Shown here: piece after piece, positions 30,554 through 37,769 of the stretch
Layout: every line of letters begins with the position of its first letter
How positions within the stretch are numbered: the stretch's first letter is position 1
Assembly: GCF_002237655.1 (NCBI RefSeq)
Contig: NZ_NOKT01000048.1
Coordinates: 1-38,257 of the forward strand
DNA from: Streptomyces sp. XY006
Lineage (GTDB): Bacteria > Actinomycetota > Actinomycetes > Streptomycetales > Streptomycetaceae
Direction of reading: 5' to 3'
DNA length: 38,257 bases
Notes under the pieces: generated by a model
The model's database searches: none
What the model was told of the DNA's origin: nothing
What the model saw: only the letters and a program-made list of their open reading frames with translations
Translations under genes and position numbers: made by a program

Positions 30554-31855
30554 TTGAGCCTCAGCTACCGCCAGCCCGGAGTCGTCCTCACCGACCGGCG
30601 CTTCACCGTGCCCCTCGACCACGACCGCCCCGAGGGCGAGACGATCGAGCTGTACGCCCGTGAGGTCGTCGCCGGCGACAAGGCCCACCAGGAGCTGCCC
30701 TGGCTGCTCTACCTCCAGGGCGGGCCGGGCTTCGGCGCGGACCGTTCCGTCGGCCGGGCTGGCTGGCTGGGGCGGGCACTGAAGGAGTACCGCGTGCTTC
30801 TGATGGACCAGCGCGGCACCGGCCACTCCACGCCCGCCAACCGGCAGACGCTCCCGCTGCGCGGCGGCCCCGCCGAGCAGGCCGACTACCTCACCCGCTT
30901 CCGCGCCGACTCGATCGTGCGCGACTGCGAGGCCGTCCGCGCCGAGGTCACCGGCGGCGCGCCCTGGACCGTGCTCGGCCAGAGCTTCGGCGGTTTCTGC
31001 GTGACCACGTATCTCTCCCTCGCCCCCGAGGGCCTGGCCACCGCCCTCGTCACCGGCGGGCTGCCGTCCCTGGACGCCCACGCCGACGACGTCTACCGGG
31101 CCGCCTTCCCGCGCATCGAGCGGAAGGTCGCCGCGCACTACGCCCGCTACCCGCAGGACGCCGAACGCGCCCGGCGCATCGCCGACCATCTGCTCACCCA
31201 CGACGTGGTCCTGCCGAACGGCTACCGGTTCACCGTCGAGGCCTTCCAGTCCCTCGGCATCGTCCTCGGCACCGGAGACGGCACCCACCGCCTCCACCAT
31301 CTCCTGGAGGACGCCTTCGTCCGCACCCCGCAGGGGTTCACGCTCTCCGACGCCTTCCAGGAGCAGGTGCAGGGCATGCTCTCCTACGCCCGCCACCCGC
31401 TGTACGCCCTGATCCACGAGTCGATCTACGGCCAGGACGCCCGGCCCACCGCCTGGTCGGCCGAGCGGGTGCGCGCCGAGTTCCCGCAGTTCGACGCGGC
31501 CAAGGCCCTGGCCGGCGACGAACCGCTGCTGTTCACCGGAGAATCGATTCACCCCTGGATGTTCGCGTGCGACCCGGCGCTGCGTCCGCTGCGCGAGACC
31601 GCCGACCTGCTCGCCGCGCGCACCGACTGGACACCGCTGTACGACCCCGCACGCCTGGCCGCCAACGAGGTGCCGGTCGCCGCCGCCGTCTACCACGACG
31701 ACATGTACGTCGACACCGCCCACTCCCTGCGCACCGCCCGTACGATCCGCGGCCTGCGCACCTGGGTCACGGACGAGTTCGAGCACGACGGCGTGCGCAC
31801 CGGCGGCCCCCGCGTCCTGGACCGGCTGCTGGCGCTGGCTCGTGACGAGGCGTGA
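30554..31855 (+). CDS. Alpha/beta-hydrolase, proline iminopeptidase-like (S33)
   Basis: A 433-residue protein resembling prolyl aminopeptidases. The oxyanion loop is YLQGGPGFG, the nucleophile elbow is GQSFGGFC, and the helical cap follows. The motif MDQRGTGHS is diagnostic of the S33 iminopeptidase group. Near the C-terminus VAAAVYHDDMYVDT may hold the acid and EHDGVRT the His of the triad. It should release N-terminal proline or hydrolyse related amides. The start is TTG 30554, with GGGAG 5 bases upstream; no other start in this frame fits. Two tandem dyads lie about 90 bases upstream. No secretion signal is seen. Confidence 0.88.
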   Translation: MSLSYRQPGVVLTDRRFTVPLDHDRPEGETIELYAREVVAGDKAHQELPWLLYLQGGPGFGADRSVGRAGWLGRALKEYRVLLMDQRGTGHSTPANRQTLPLRGGPAEQADYLTRFRADSIVRDCEAVRAEVTGGAPWTVLGQSFGGFCVTTYLSLAPEGLATALVTGGLPSLDAHADDVYRAAFPRIERKVAAHYARYPQDAERARRIADHLLTHDVVLPNGYRFTVEAFQSLGIVLGTGDGTHRLHHLLEDAFVRTPQGFTLSDAFQEQVQGMLSYARHPLYALIHESIYGQDARPTAWSAERVRAEFPQFDAAKALAGDEPLLFTGESIHPWMFACDPALRPLRETADLLAARTDWTPLYDPARLAANEVPVAAAVYHDDMYVDTAHSLRTARTIRGLRTWVTDEFEHDGVRTGGPRVLDRLLALARDEA

Positions 31856-31883
31856 TGCCGGTGCCGCCGACTAACCTGCCGTC

Positions 31884-32627
31884 ATGACCGAGCCGACGAG
31901 CACCCGACTCCAGCCCATGCCGGACGACTGGCGGCGCGCCCTCGCGGTCGTGGCCCACCCCGACGACCTCGAGTACGGCTGCTCCGCGGCGATCGCGGCC
32001 TGGACCGACGAGGGCCGCGAGGTCGCCTACGTCCTCGCCACCCGCGGCGAGGCGGGCATCGACACGATCGCCCCCGAGGAGTGCGGCCCGCTGCGCGAGC
32101 GGGAGCAGCGGGCGAGCGCGGCGGTGGTCGGCGTGAGCGCGGTGGAGTTCCTCGACCACAAGGACGGTGTCATCGAGTACGGCACCGCCCTGCGCCGCGA
32201 CATCGCCGCCGCCATCCGCCGCCACCGGCCCGAGCTGGTGATCACCCTCAACCACCGGGACACCTGGGGCGGCGTCGCCTGGAACACCCCGGACCACGTG
32301 GCCGTCGGCCGGGCCACGCTCGACGCGGCCGGCGACGCGGGCAACCGCTGGATCTTCCCGGAACTCACCGAACAGGGCCTCGAACCCTGGGACGGTGTGC
32401 GCTGGGTGGCCGTCGCCGGCTCCAGCACGCCCACCCACGCCGTGGACGCGACGCCCGGCATGGAGCGCGCGGTGCGCTCACTGCTGGAGCACCGCACGTA
32501 CATCGAGGTGCTCACCGACGAGGACCCCGAGACCTACGTCCGCGATTTCCTGACGCAGCACGCCCAGGCGATGGGGGAGCGGTTCGGGGGCCGGCCGGCG
32601 GTGGCGTTCGAACTGTTCGGCAGATGA
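31884..32627 (+). CDS. PIG-L family N-acetylglucosamine-type deacetylase
   Basis: A 247-residue zinc-dependent deacetylase. The motif AHPDD (residues 24-28), with zinc-binding His25 and Asp28 and catalytic Asp27, opens the LmbE-like fold; a third zinc histidine lies in the NTPDHVAVGRA segment. Related enzymes act on mycothiol precursors, lipids or antibiotics; this substrate is unknown. A TAACCT box ends 6 bases before the ATG without Shine-Dalgarno, suggesting a leaderless mRNA. It follows the S33 hydrolase after 28 bases, so it may be read by itself. Confidence 0.88.
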   Translation: MTEPTSTRLQPMPDDWRRALAVVAHPDDLEYGCSAAIAAWTDEGREVAYVLATRGEAGIDTIAPEECGPLREREQRASAAVVGVSAVEFLDHKDGVIEYGTALRRDIAAAIRRHRPELVITLNHRDTWGGVAWNTPDHVAVGRATLDAAGDAGNRWIFPELTEQGLEPWDGVRWVAVAGSSTPTHAVDATPGMERAVRSLLEHRTYIEVLTDEDPETYVRDFLTQHAQAMGERFGGRPAVAFELFGR

Positions 32628-32677
32628 CCTGAGACGGGCATGCCGGCGCCGAGCTGTCGTTTCGTATGCTGAACGGC

Positions 32678-33508
32678 ATGGGAGATCAGCAAGCCGCGCG
32701 AGCGGAACTGCGCGGCGACTGCGAGCGGTGCTTCGGACTGTGCTGCGTCGCCCTGCCCTTCGCCGCCTCGGCCGACTTCGCGGTGACCAAGGACGCCGGC
32801 ACGCCCTGCCGCAATCTTGGGGACGACCACCGCTGCGGCATCCACGCCCGGCTGCGGCAGAAAGGATTCTCCGGCTGCACGGTCTACGACTGCTTCGGCG
32901 CCGGGCAGCGGGTCTCCCAGGTCACCTTCGAAGGGCGCGGCTGGCGGACCGGGCCGCCGGAGCACGCCCGCCGCATGTTCGACGTGTTCCCGGTCGTCCG
33001 GCAGCTGCACGAGCTGCTGTGGTACCTGACCGAGGCGCTCACCCTGCCCGCCGCGCGCTCGCTGCGGGCCGACCTGCGCACGGCGCTGGAGCGCACCGAG
33101 CAGCTGGCCGGCGGGACCCCCGAGGAGCTCGCCGCGCTGGACGTGGGGGCGCACCGCGCGGAGGTCAACGTCCTGCTGCTGAAGACCAGTGAGCTGGCCC
33201 GGGCCGGTACCAGGGGCCGAGGGAAGAACCGCCGGGGCGCGGACCTCGTCGGCGCCCGCCTCAAGGGCGCCGACCTGCGCGGCGCCACCCTGCGCGGAGC
33301 CTGCCTCATCGCCGCGGACCTCACCGGCGCGGACCTGCGCGGCGCCGACCTCATCGGAGCCGACCTGCGCGACGCGGACCTCACCGACGCCGACCTGACG
33401 GGCGCGATCTTCCTCACCCAGCCGCAGCTCAATGCCGCGCGGGGCGGCGCCGGGACCCGGCTGCCGGAGTCAGTCACCCGCCCCGGGCACTGGACGGCGC
33501 AGGTCTGA
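32678..33508 (+). CDS. Cysteine-cluster protein with C-terminal pentapeptide repeats
   Basis: A 276-residue protein with two parts. Residues 15-72 hold eight cysteines: C15, C18, C22, C23, C44, C53, C67 and C72. The spacing CxxCxxxCC suits an Fe-S or zinc site of the YkgJ type. A helical stretch follows to about residue 170. The C-terminus from about 180 to 250 is a pentapeptide-repeat helix, with ADLxG/ADLRG steps (GADLVGARLKGADLRGATL). The biochemical role is unknown. ATG 32678 is preferred over the in-frame ATG at 32666 because TATGCT ends 7 bases before it, a leaderless arrangement. The end overlaps the convergent P450 gene by 39 bases. Confidence 0.82.
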   Translation: MGDQQAARAELRGDCERCFGLCCVALPFAASADFAVTKDAGTPCRNLGDDHRCGIHARLRQKGFSGCTVYDCFGAGQRVSQVTFEGRGWRTGPPEHARRMFDVFPVVRQLHELLWYLTEALTLPAARSLRADLRTALERTEQLAGGTPEELAALDVGAHRAEVNVLLLKTSELARAGTRGRGKNRRGADLVGARLKGADLRGATLRGACLIAADLTGADLRGADLIGADLRDADLTDADLTGAIFLTQPQLNAARGGAGTRLPESVTRPGHWTAQV

Positions 33509-34966
33509 GGCCGGTTCCCGCACCGGCGCCCGCCGCTCCGGGCGCAGCCGCAGGCCCTCCGGCATCAGCGTCAGCCGTTCGGTGACGCGCAGCCGGTAGG
33601 CCGGGTCGGGCCGCAGCTCGTAGCGGCGCAGCAGCAGGCCGAGCACCAGCGTCGCCTCGTGCAGCGCGAACTGACGGCCGATGCACGCCCGCGCCCCCGT
33701 CCCGAAGGGCTTGAAGGTGTGCGGGGCCCGGGACCGCACCGCCGGTGCCTCGAAGCGGTCGGGGTCGAACCGCTCGGCGTCCGCGCCCCACACCTCGGGG
33801 TCCCGGTGCAGCATCGGCGTCAGCACCAGCGCCCACGCCCCGCGCCGCATCGGGTGCTCCCCGGCCAGCACGGTGTCGTGCCTGGCCTCCCGGGCGAAGG
33901 CCGGCGCGGTGGGCCACAGCCGCAGCGACTCGTCCAGCACCCGGCGGACGTAGCGCAGCCGGGCCACCTGCTCGTAGGCCGGTTCCGTCGCGTCCCCCCA
34001 GACCCGGTCGACCTCGGCGCGGGCCCGGGCCGCGACCTCGGGATGGCGGGAGAGGTAGTGCAGGGCGAAGGAGAGCGCTCCGGACGTCGTCTCGTGCCCG
34101 GCGACCAGGAAGGTGATGACCTGGCGGCGGACGTTGCGGTCCGCCAGCCGCTCCCCGGTTTCGGGGTGGGCCGTGAGGAGCATCCGGTCGAGCAGGTCCC
34201 CGTCCCCCTCGCCCCCGGCGCGCCGGGCCCGGACCAACTCGTCGACGGTGTGGTTGAGATGGGCGATGTCGGCCGCGTTGCGCCGGCTCGCGCCGCGCAG
34301 CAGCAGCGGGGCCAGCGGGAAGGGCACGGTGTTGAGCCGCTGCGCGTAGGTCAGCGTGCCGACCATCGCCGTCACGAAGGGGTGCGGCCGGGAGCGCTCG
34401 AACGAGCCGAAGTCGTGCCCGAAGCCGGTCCGCGCGATCGTCTCCAGCGTCAGCTTGGTCATGTCGCCCGGCACGTCCACGGTCAGTCCCGCCGCTGCCG
34501 CCCGGTCCCAGTGCTCCGTCAGCCGCCGCGCCACGGACAGCATCATCGGGTGGTAGCCGGCCATGGCCTCCCGGCTGAAGCCGGGGGCGAGCACGTCGTG
34601 GGCCAGCTGCCAGTTCGGCTCGTGGTTGTACGCCGTGAACAGCCCGTCCCCGGCCACGGGTCGCAGATTGGCGACGCCGAGTCCCACGTGCTTGGCGAAC
34701 CGTGACTCGTCCGCGAGGTCGGCCGTGTGCCGGGCGCCCCAGACGAAGACGAACTCCTTGCCGAAGGCCTTGCGCCGGAAGACCGGGCCCAGCCGGCGCG
34801 CGTAGCGCATCGAGTCCTGCAGCGGAGTGCGCCGGTTCACGCCCACCACGTCGCCGAGCAGCGGGACGCGGTGCGGGGGGTGCGGAATGCGGTCGAGTTC
34901 CGGCCAGCCCAGCTCGGCGCTGCGGAACCCCTTGGGCTGCTCCGCCCGTATCGGCGCCTCCGTCAT
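33470..34966 (-). CDS. Cytochrome P450, CYP102-like heme domain without reductase
   Basis: A 498-residue P450. The heme-ligand loop is FGTGARACIG with Cys428, the I-helix is AGHETTS, and the K-helix ExxR is ESLR. The N-terminal IPHPPHRVPLLGDVVG and the general layout resemble fatty-acid hydroxylases of the CYP102 class, but no flavodoxin/FAD reductase follows: the gene ends about 70 residues past the heme loop, so electron transfer must come from separate partners. ATG 34966 has AAGGGAGA upstream. The divergent TetR gene and the inverted repeats between them suggest substrate-induced control. Confidence 0.92.
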   Translation of the reverse strand: MTEAPIRAEQPKGFRSAELGWPELDRIPHPPHRVPLLGDVVGVNRRTPLQDSMRYARRLGPVFRRKAFGKEFVFVWGARHTADLADESRFAKHVGLGVANLRPVAGDGLFTAYNHEPNWQLAHDVLAPGFSREAMAGYHPMMLSVARRLTEHWDRAAAAGLTVDVPGDMTKLTLETIARTGFGHDFGSFERSRPHPFVTAMVGTLTYAQRLNTVPFPLAPLLLRGASRRNAADIAHLNHTVDELVRARRAGGEGDGDLLDRMLLTAHPETGERLADRNVRRQVITFLVAGHETTSGALSFALHYLSRHPEVAARARAEVDRVWGDATEPAYEQVARLRYVRRVLDESLRLWPTAPAFAREARHDTVLAGEHPMRRGAWALVLTPMLHRDPEVWGADAERFDPDRFEAPAVRSRAPHTFKPFGTGARACIGRQFALHEATLVLGLLLRRYELRPDPAYRLRVTERLTLMPEGLRLRPERRAPVREPASDLRRPVPGAGD

Positions 34967-35000
34967 GACGCGATCTCCCTTGATCCAGCGGCGGCTTCAC

Positions 35001-35060
35001 CTGTTGTACGTGAGTTCAACAGCGCGGTTCAGTCTGGTCCCGCTTTTGAACCGGCGTCAA
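35001..35060. promoter_or_regulatory. Inverted repeats between P450 and TetR genes
   Basis: CTGTTG-N10-CAACAG (35001-35022) has 8 of 11 positions symmetric and lies downstream of a TTGACG (35055-35060) / CAGACT pair on the minus strand. A second, weaker dyad TTGA-N7-TCAA (35046-35060) overlaps that -35. Both sit in the shared promoter region, as expected of the divergent TetR's operators. Confidence 0.5.
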
Positions 35061-35073
35061 GTAAAGTGCGGGC

Positions 35074-35682
35074 ATGGCCGCGAACCAGGGCGGGCGCACA
35101 CGCCGCCGGCTCAGCACCGAGGAGCGCCGGGCGCAGCTTCTGTCGGTCGGGGCGCGGCTGTTCTCGGAGAACCCCTACGACGACGTGTGGATCGAGCAGG
35201 TCGCCGGGATCGCCGGGGTCTCGCGCGGGCTGCTCTACCACTACTTCCCGACGAAGCGGGACTTCTTCGCGGCGGTCGTCGAGCGCGAGAGCGAGCGGAT
35301 GCTGCGCATGACGGCGGCGGTGCCCGGCGTCCCGGTGCGCGCGCAGCTCGCGGCGGGGCTGGACACCTTCCTGGAGTATGTCCAGGCCCATGCGCACGGC
35401 TACCGCGCCTTCCACCGCGCCGACGCGGCAGGGGACCAGGCGGTGCGGCGCGTCTATCAGCGGGCCCTGGCCGCGCAGGAGCGGCAGATCCTCGCCGCCC
35501 TGGCCGAGGACCCCGAGTTCGGCCCGGCCTTCCAGGAGCGGCCCGAGGTGCGGCTGGCGGTGCGCGGGTGGCTGGCGTTCACCACGTCCGTGTGCCTGGA
35601 GTGGCTGCGCGACGCGGAGTTGACCCGGGATCAGGTGCGCGAGCTGTGCGCCCGCGCGCTGCTGGGCGTCCTCACGCCCTGA
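35074..35682 (+). CDS. TetR-family regulator divergent to the P450
   Basis: A 202-residue TetR repressor. The DNA-binding part is RRAQLLSVGARLFSENPYDDVWIEQVAGIAGVSRGLLYHYFPTKRDFFAAVV. The C-terminal domain, with YRAFHRADAAGDQAVRRVYQRALAAQERQIL, matches a subgroup common in actinobacteria beside lipid and P450 genes. A TAAAGT box ends 6 bases before the ATG with no Shine-Dalgarno, so the mRNA is probably leaderless. It probably represses the P450 and itself. Confidence 0.91.
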   Translation: MAANQGGRTRRRLSTEERRAQLLSVGARLFSENPYDDVWIEQVAGIAGVSRGLLYHYFPTKRDFFAAVVERESERMLRMTAAVPGVPVRAQLAAGLDTFLEYVQAHAHGYRAFHRADAAGDQAVRRVYQRALAAQERQILAALAEDPEFGPAFQERPEVRLAVRGWLAFTTSVCLEWLRDAELTRDQVRELCARALLGVLTP

Positions 35683-35737
35683 AAAGTCTCGTAAAGATCA
35701 CGTGCCCTGGTTGGCGCGCACCCTGATCTTCGATAGG

Positions 35738-35756
35738 TTAGGCAAGGCTTACCTAA
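35738..35756 (+). promoter_or_regulatory. Iron box (DmdR/IdeR operator)
   Basis: TTAGGCAAGGCTTACCTAA matches the actinobacterial iron-repressor consensus TTAGGTTAGGCTAACCTAA at 16 of 19 positions. It overlaps the start of the AAGGAGG ribosome-binding site of the DUF2470 gene, so iron-loaded repressor should block transcription. Confidence 0.85.
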
Positions 35757-35767
35757 GGAGGTCTGGG

Positions 35768-36496
35768 ATGGGTGACGACAGCCACAGCTGGACGGCGGCT
35801 CCCGCCGCGGCGGAGCGGGCGCGCTCGGTGCTCGCCGCCGCGTGGTCCTGCTCGGTGACCGCGGAGGGCACGCGGGAGGAGCTGGTCGGCGCGCACACGG
35901 TGGCCGAGGACGGCCGGGTGACGGTGGCCGTGCCCGAGGACAGCGCCCTGCTCGGGGCCGCGATCTGCGCGCCGCGCGGCGAGCCGTCCGCGGTGCTGGA
36001 GTTCGCCGACGTCGCCCCCGTCCCGCTGCGCAGCCGGATCCGGGCCCGGCTGTGGCTCGCCGGGTGGTTCGCCGTGCAGGAGGACCGGCTCGTCTTCACC
36101 CCGACCCGGGTGGTGCTGCGCCGGCCGGCGGGCGCCGTGGTCGTGGACCTGGACGAGTTCGCCGCGGCCGAGCCCGATCCGCTCACCACGGCCGAGGCCC
36201 GGCTGCTGACCCACCTCGCCGACTGCCACGCCGACGCGGTCGAGCGGCTCACCCGGCTCGTCGAGCCCGACAGCCTGCACGGCGCGGTCCGTGTCCAGCC
36301 GCTCGCCGTCGACCGGCACGGGCTGACCCTGCGCATCGAACGCGCCCGCGCCCACGGCGACGTACGCCTGGCGTTCCACCGCCCCGCCGACGACGTCGCG
36401 CAGCTCACCGAGCGGATGCACGTGCTGCTCGGCCAGGCGGCCGCCGCGTCCTGCCCCCGGGCGCTACAGCGGCAGCGCACAGACGGCGACCGGTGA
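35768..36496 (+). CDS. DUF2470 / HugZ-like heme-iron utilization protein
   Basis: A 242-residue cytoplasmic protein. The first 140 residues look like a split-barrel half (CSVTAEGTREELVGAHTVAEDGRVTVAVPEDSALLG). The C-terminal 90 match DUF2470, with LTTAEARLLTHLADCHADAVERLTRL, the fold of HugZ-type heme-degrading or heme-binding proteins. The ATG at 35768 follows AAGGAGG. The iron box directly upstream predicts expression when iron is short, which fits release of iron from heme or storage handling. The product's reaction is inferred from the family. The last 33 bases overlap the convergent lactonase gene. Confidence 0.84.
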   Translation: MGDDSHSWTAAPAAAERARSVLAAAWSCSVTAEGTREELVGAHTVAEDGRVTVAVPEDSALLGAAICAPRGEPSAVLEFADVAPVPLRSRIRARLWLAGWFAVQEDRLVFTPTRVVLRRPAGAVVVDLDEFAAAEPDPLTTAEARLLTHLADCHADAVERLTRLVEPDSLHGAVRVQPLAVDRHGLTLRIERARAHGDVRLAFHRPADDVAQLTERMHVLLGQAAAASCPRALQRQRTDGDR

Positions 36497-37654
36497 GGGG
36501 AACGATGCTCCGGCGGGCCGCAGGGCGCCGCTGTCCCCGTCCACGTGGAAGACGGTGACGGTGGAGGACTTCTGGTTCGCCGCGAACAGCAGCGTGCCCT
36601 CCGGGGAGAAGGCGATCTGGCGCGGGAAGTCCCCTTCGACGGGGACCGTGTCCAGCAGCCGCAACCGGGCGCCGTCCGCCTCGATCGCGTAGCGCGCGAT
36701 GCTGTTGTGGCCGCGGTTGGCGAGGTAGGCGTGGCGCCCGTCGCCCGTCACCAGCAGCTGCGCCGGATAGTTCTGGCCGGGGCCCGCCCCGGTGGACTGC
36801 GCCTCGCCGACGCGCAGCCGGCCGGAGGCCGGGTCGTAGGTGCAGACGGTGACCGAGTCGCCGACCTCGTCGGCGAGGTAGACGTGGCGGCCACCGGGGT
36901 GGAACGTGAGATGCCGGGGCCCGGCGCCGGGCCGGGTCCGCGCGCGGGCGACCTCGGTGAGCGTGCCGGCCCGCTCGTCGAGGCGGTACGTGTAGACGGT
37001 GTCCGTGCCCAGGTCGACGGCGAGCACATGGCGCCCGTCCGGACTCGTGACGAACTGGTGGGCGTGCGGCCCGTCCTGCCCCGGCCCGGGCGGCGGACTG
37101 GAGTGCCGGACGAGGTCGGTGCGCTCGCCCAGGGCCCCCGAGGCGTCGATGGGATGCACGGCCACACTGCCCGACCCGTAGTTCGCGCTGAGCAGCCAGC
37201 GGCCGCCCGGGTGCACCGACAGATGGCAGGGCGCCGCCCCGCCGGTGCTCCGGCTGCCCAGCACCTTCCGGTCGGACAGCCGCACGGCCGTCACGGCACC
37301 GTCCTGGCGCTCGTCCACCGCGTACAGCGTGCGCCGGTCCGGGTGGAGCGCGAGATACGACGGATCGCCGACGCCGGTGATCGTGCCCGAGCCGGTGATC
37401 CGGCCCGTCGACGGGTCGTACGCCGCCACGCCGATGCCCTTGCCGCCGCCCTCGGCGGACGTGTAGGTGCCGAGGTAGAGGGGCCGGGGCCCGGAGGGGC
37501 GGCGGGCCCGGCCGGACGGGCTGGTGCCGGTGGCGGGCGAGGCGGTGGAAGTCGCCGCGGGCGCGGGTGCGCCGTCGCAGGCCGGCAGCGCCGCCGCGGC
37601 GGCCCCGCCGGCCAGTGCGCCGACGAACCGGCGCCTGCTCCAGCCACTGTGCAT
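36464..37654 (-). CDS. Tat-exported lipoprotein, lactonase-family seven-bladed propeller
   Basis: A 396-residue exported protein. The N-terminus SRRRFVGALAGGAAAAALPAC joins a twin-arginine motif with a lipobox (LPAC), so it is a Tat lipoprotein held outside the membrane, followed by a Pro/Ser/Thr-rich linker. The rest is the Pgl-type propeller, with YLGTYTSAEGGGKGIGV, GDPSYLALHPDRRTLYAVDE, PCHLSVHPGGRWLLSANYGSGSVAV, DGPHAHQFVTSPDGRHVLAVDLG and RHLTFHPGGRHVYLADE. Cytoplasmic relatives hydrolyse 6-phosphogluconolactone; an outside location argues for another substrate or role. GAGGGG lies before ATG 37654. Confidence 0.88.
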   Translation of the reverse strand: MHSGWSRRRFVGALAGGAAAAALPACDGAPAPAATSTASPATGTSPSGRARRPSGPRPLYLGTYTSAEGGGKGIGVAAYDPSTGRITGSGTITGVGDPSYLALHPDRRTLYAVDERQDGAVTAVRLSDRKVLGSRSTGGAAPCHLSVHPGGRWLLSANYGSGSVAVHPIDASGALGERTDLVRHSSPPPGPGQDGPHAHQFVTSPDGRHVLAVDLGTDTVYTYRLDERAGTLTEVARARTRPGAGPRHLTFHPGGRHVYLADEVGDSVTVCTYDPASGRLRVGEAQSTGAGPGQNYPAQLLVTGDGRHAYLANRGHNSIARYAIEADGARLRLLDTVPVEGDFPRQIAFSPEGTLLFAANQKSSTVTVFHVDGDSGALRPAGASFPSPVAVCALPL

Positions 37655-37740
37655 GTCGCCCCTCAGGTCCTCACTCGTCCCCGTCGTGGACAGCCACCTT
37701 GACGTGGATCACCTCTCGGGTGCAACAACGGCACCGGGCG

Positions 37741-37750
37741 TCACGCGTGA
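37741..37750. promoter_or_regulatory. TCACGCGTGA palindrome before the lactonase gene
   Basis: A perfect 10-bp palindrome about 87 bases before the lactonase start, in the only gap (37655-37769) next to that gene. A candidate operator; it could be chance. Confidence 0.25.
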
Positions 37751-37769
37751 GGCGATCCGCCCCCGGCGC

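Noticed and set aside
32666..32677. ATG at 32666 as start of the pentapeptide-repeat gene
   Set aside because: It overlaps the TATGCT box that fits a leaderless start at 32678, and adds only four residues.
37719..37735. GGTGC/GCACC hairpin between the lactonase and the right-edge gene
   Set aside because: The stem is only 5 bp; not a convincing terminator.
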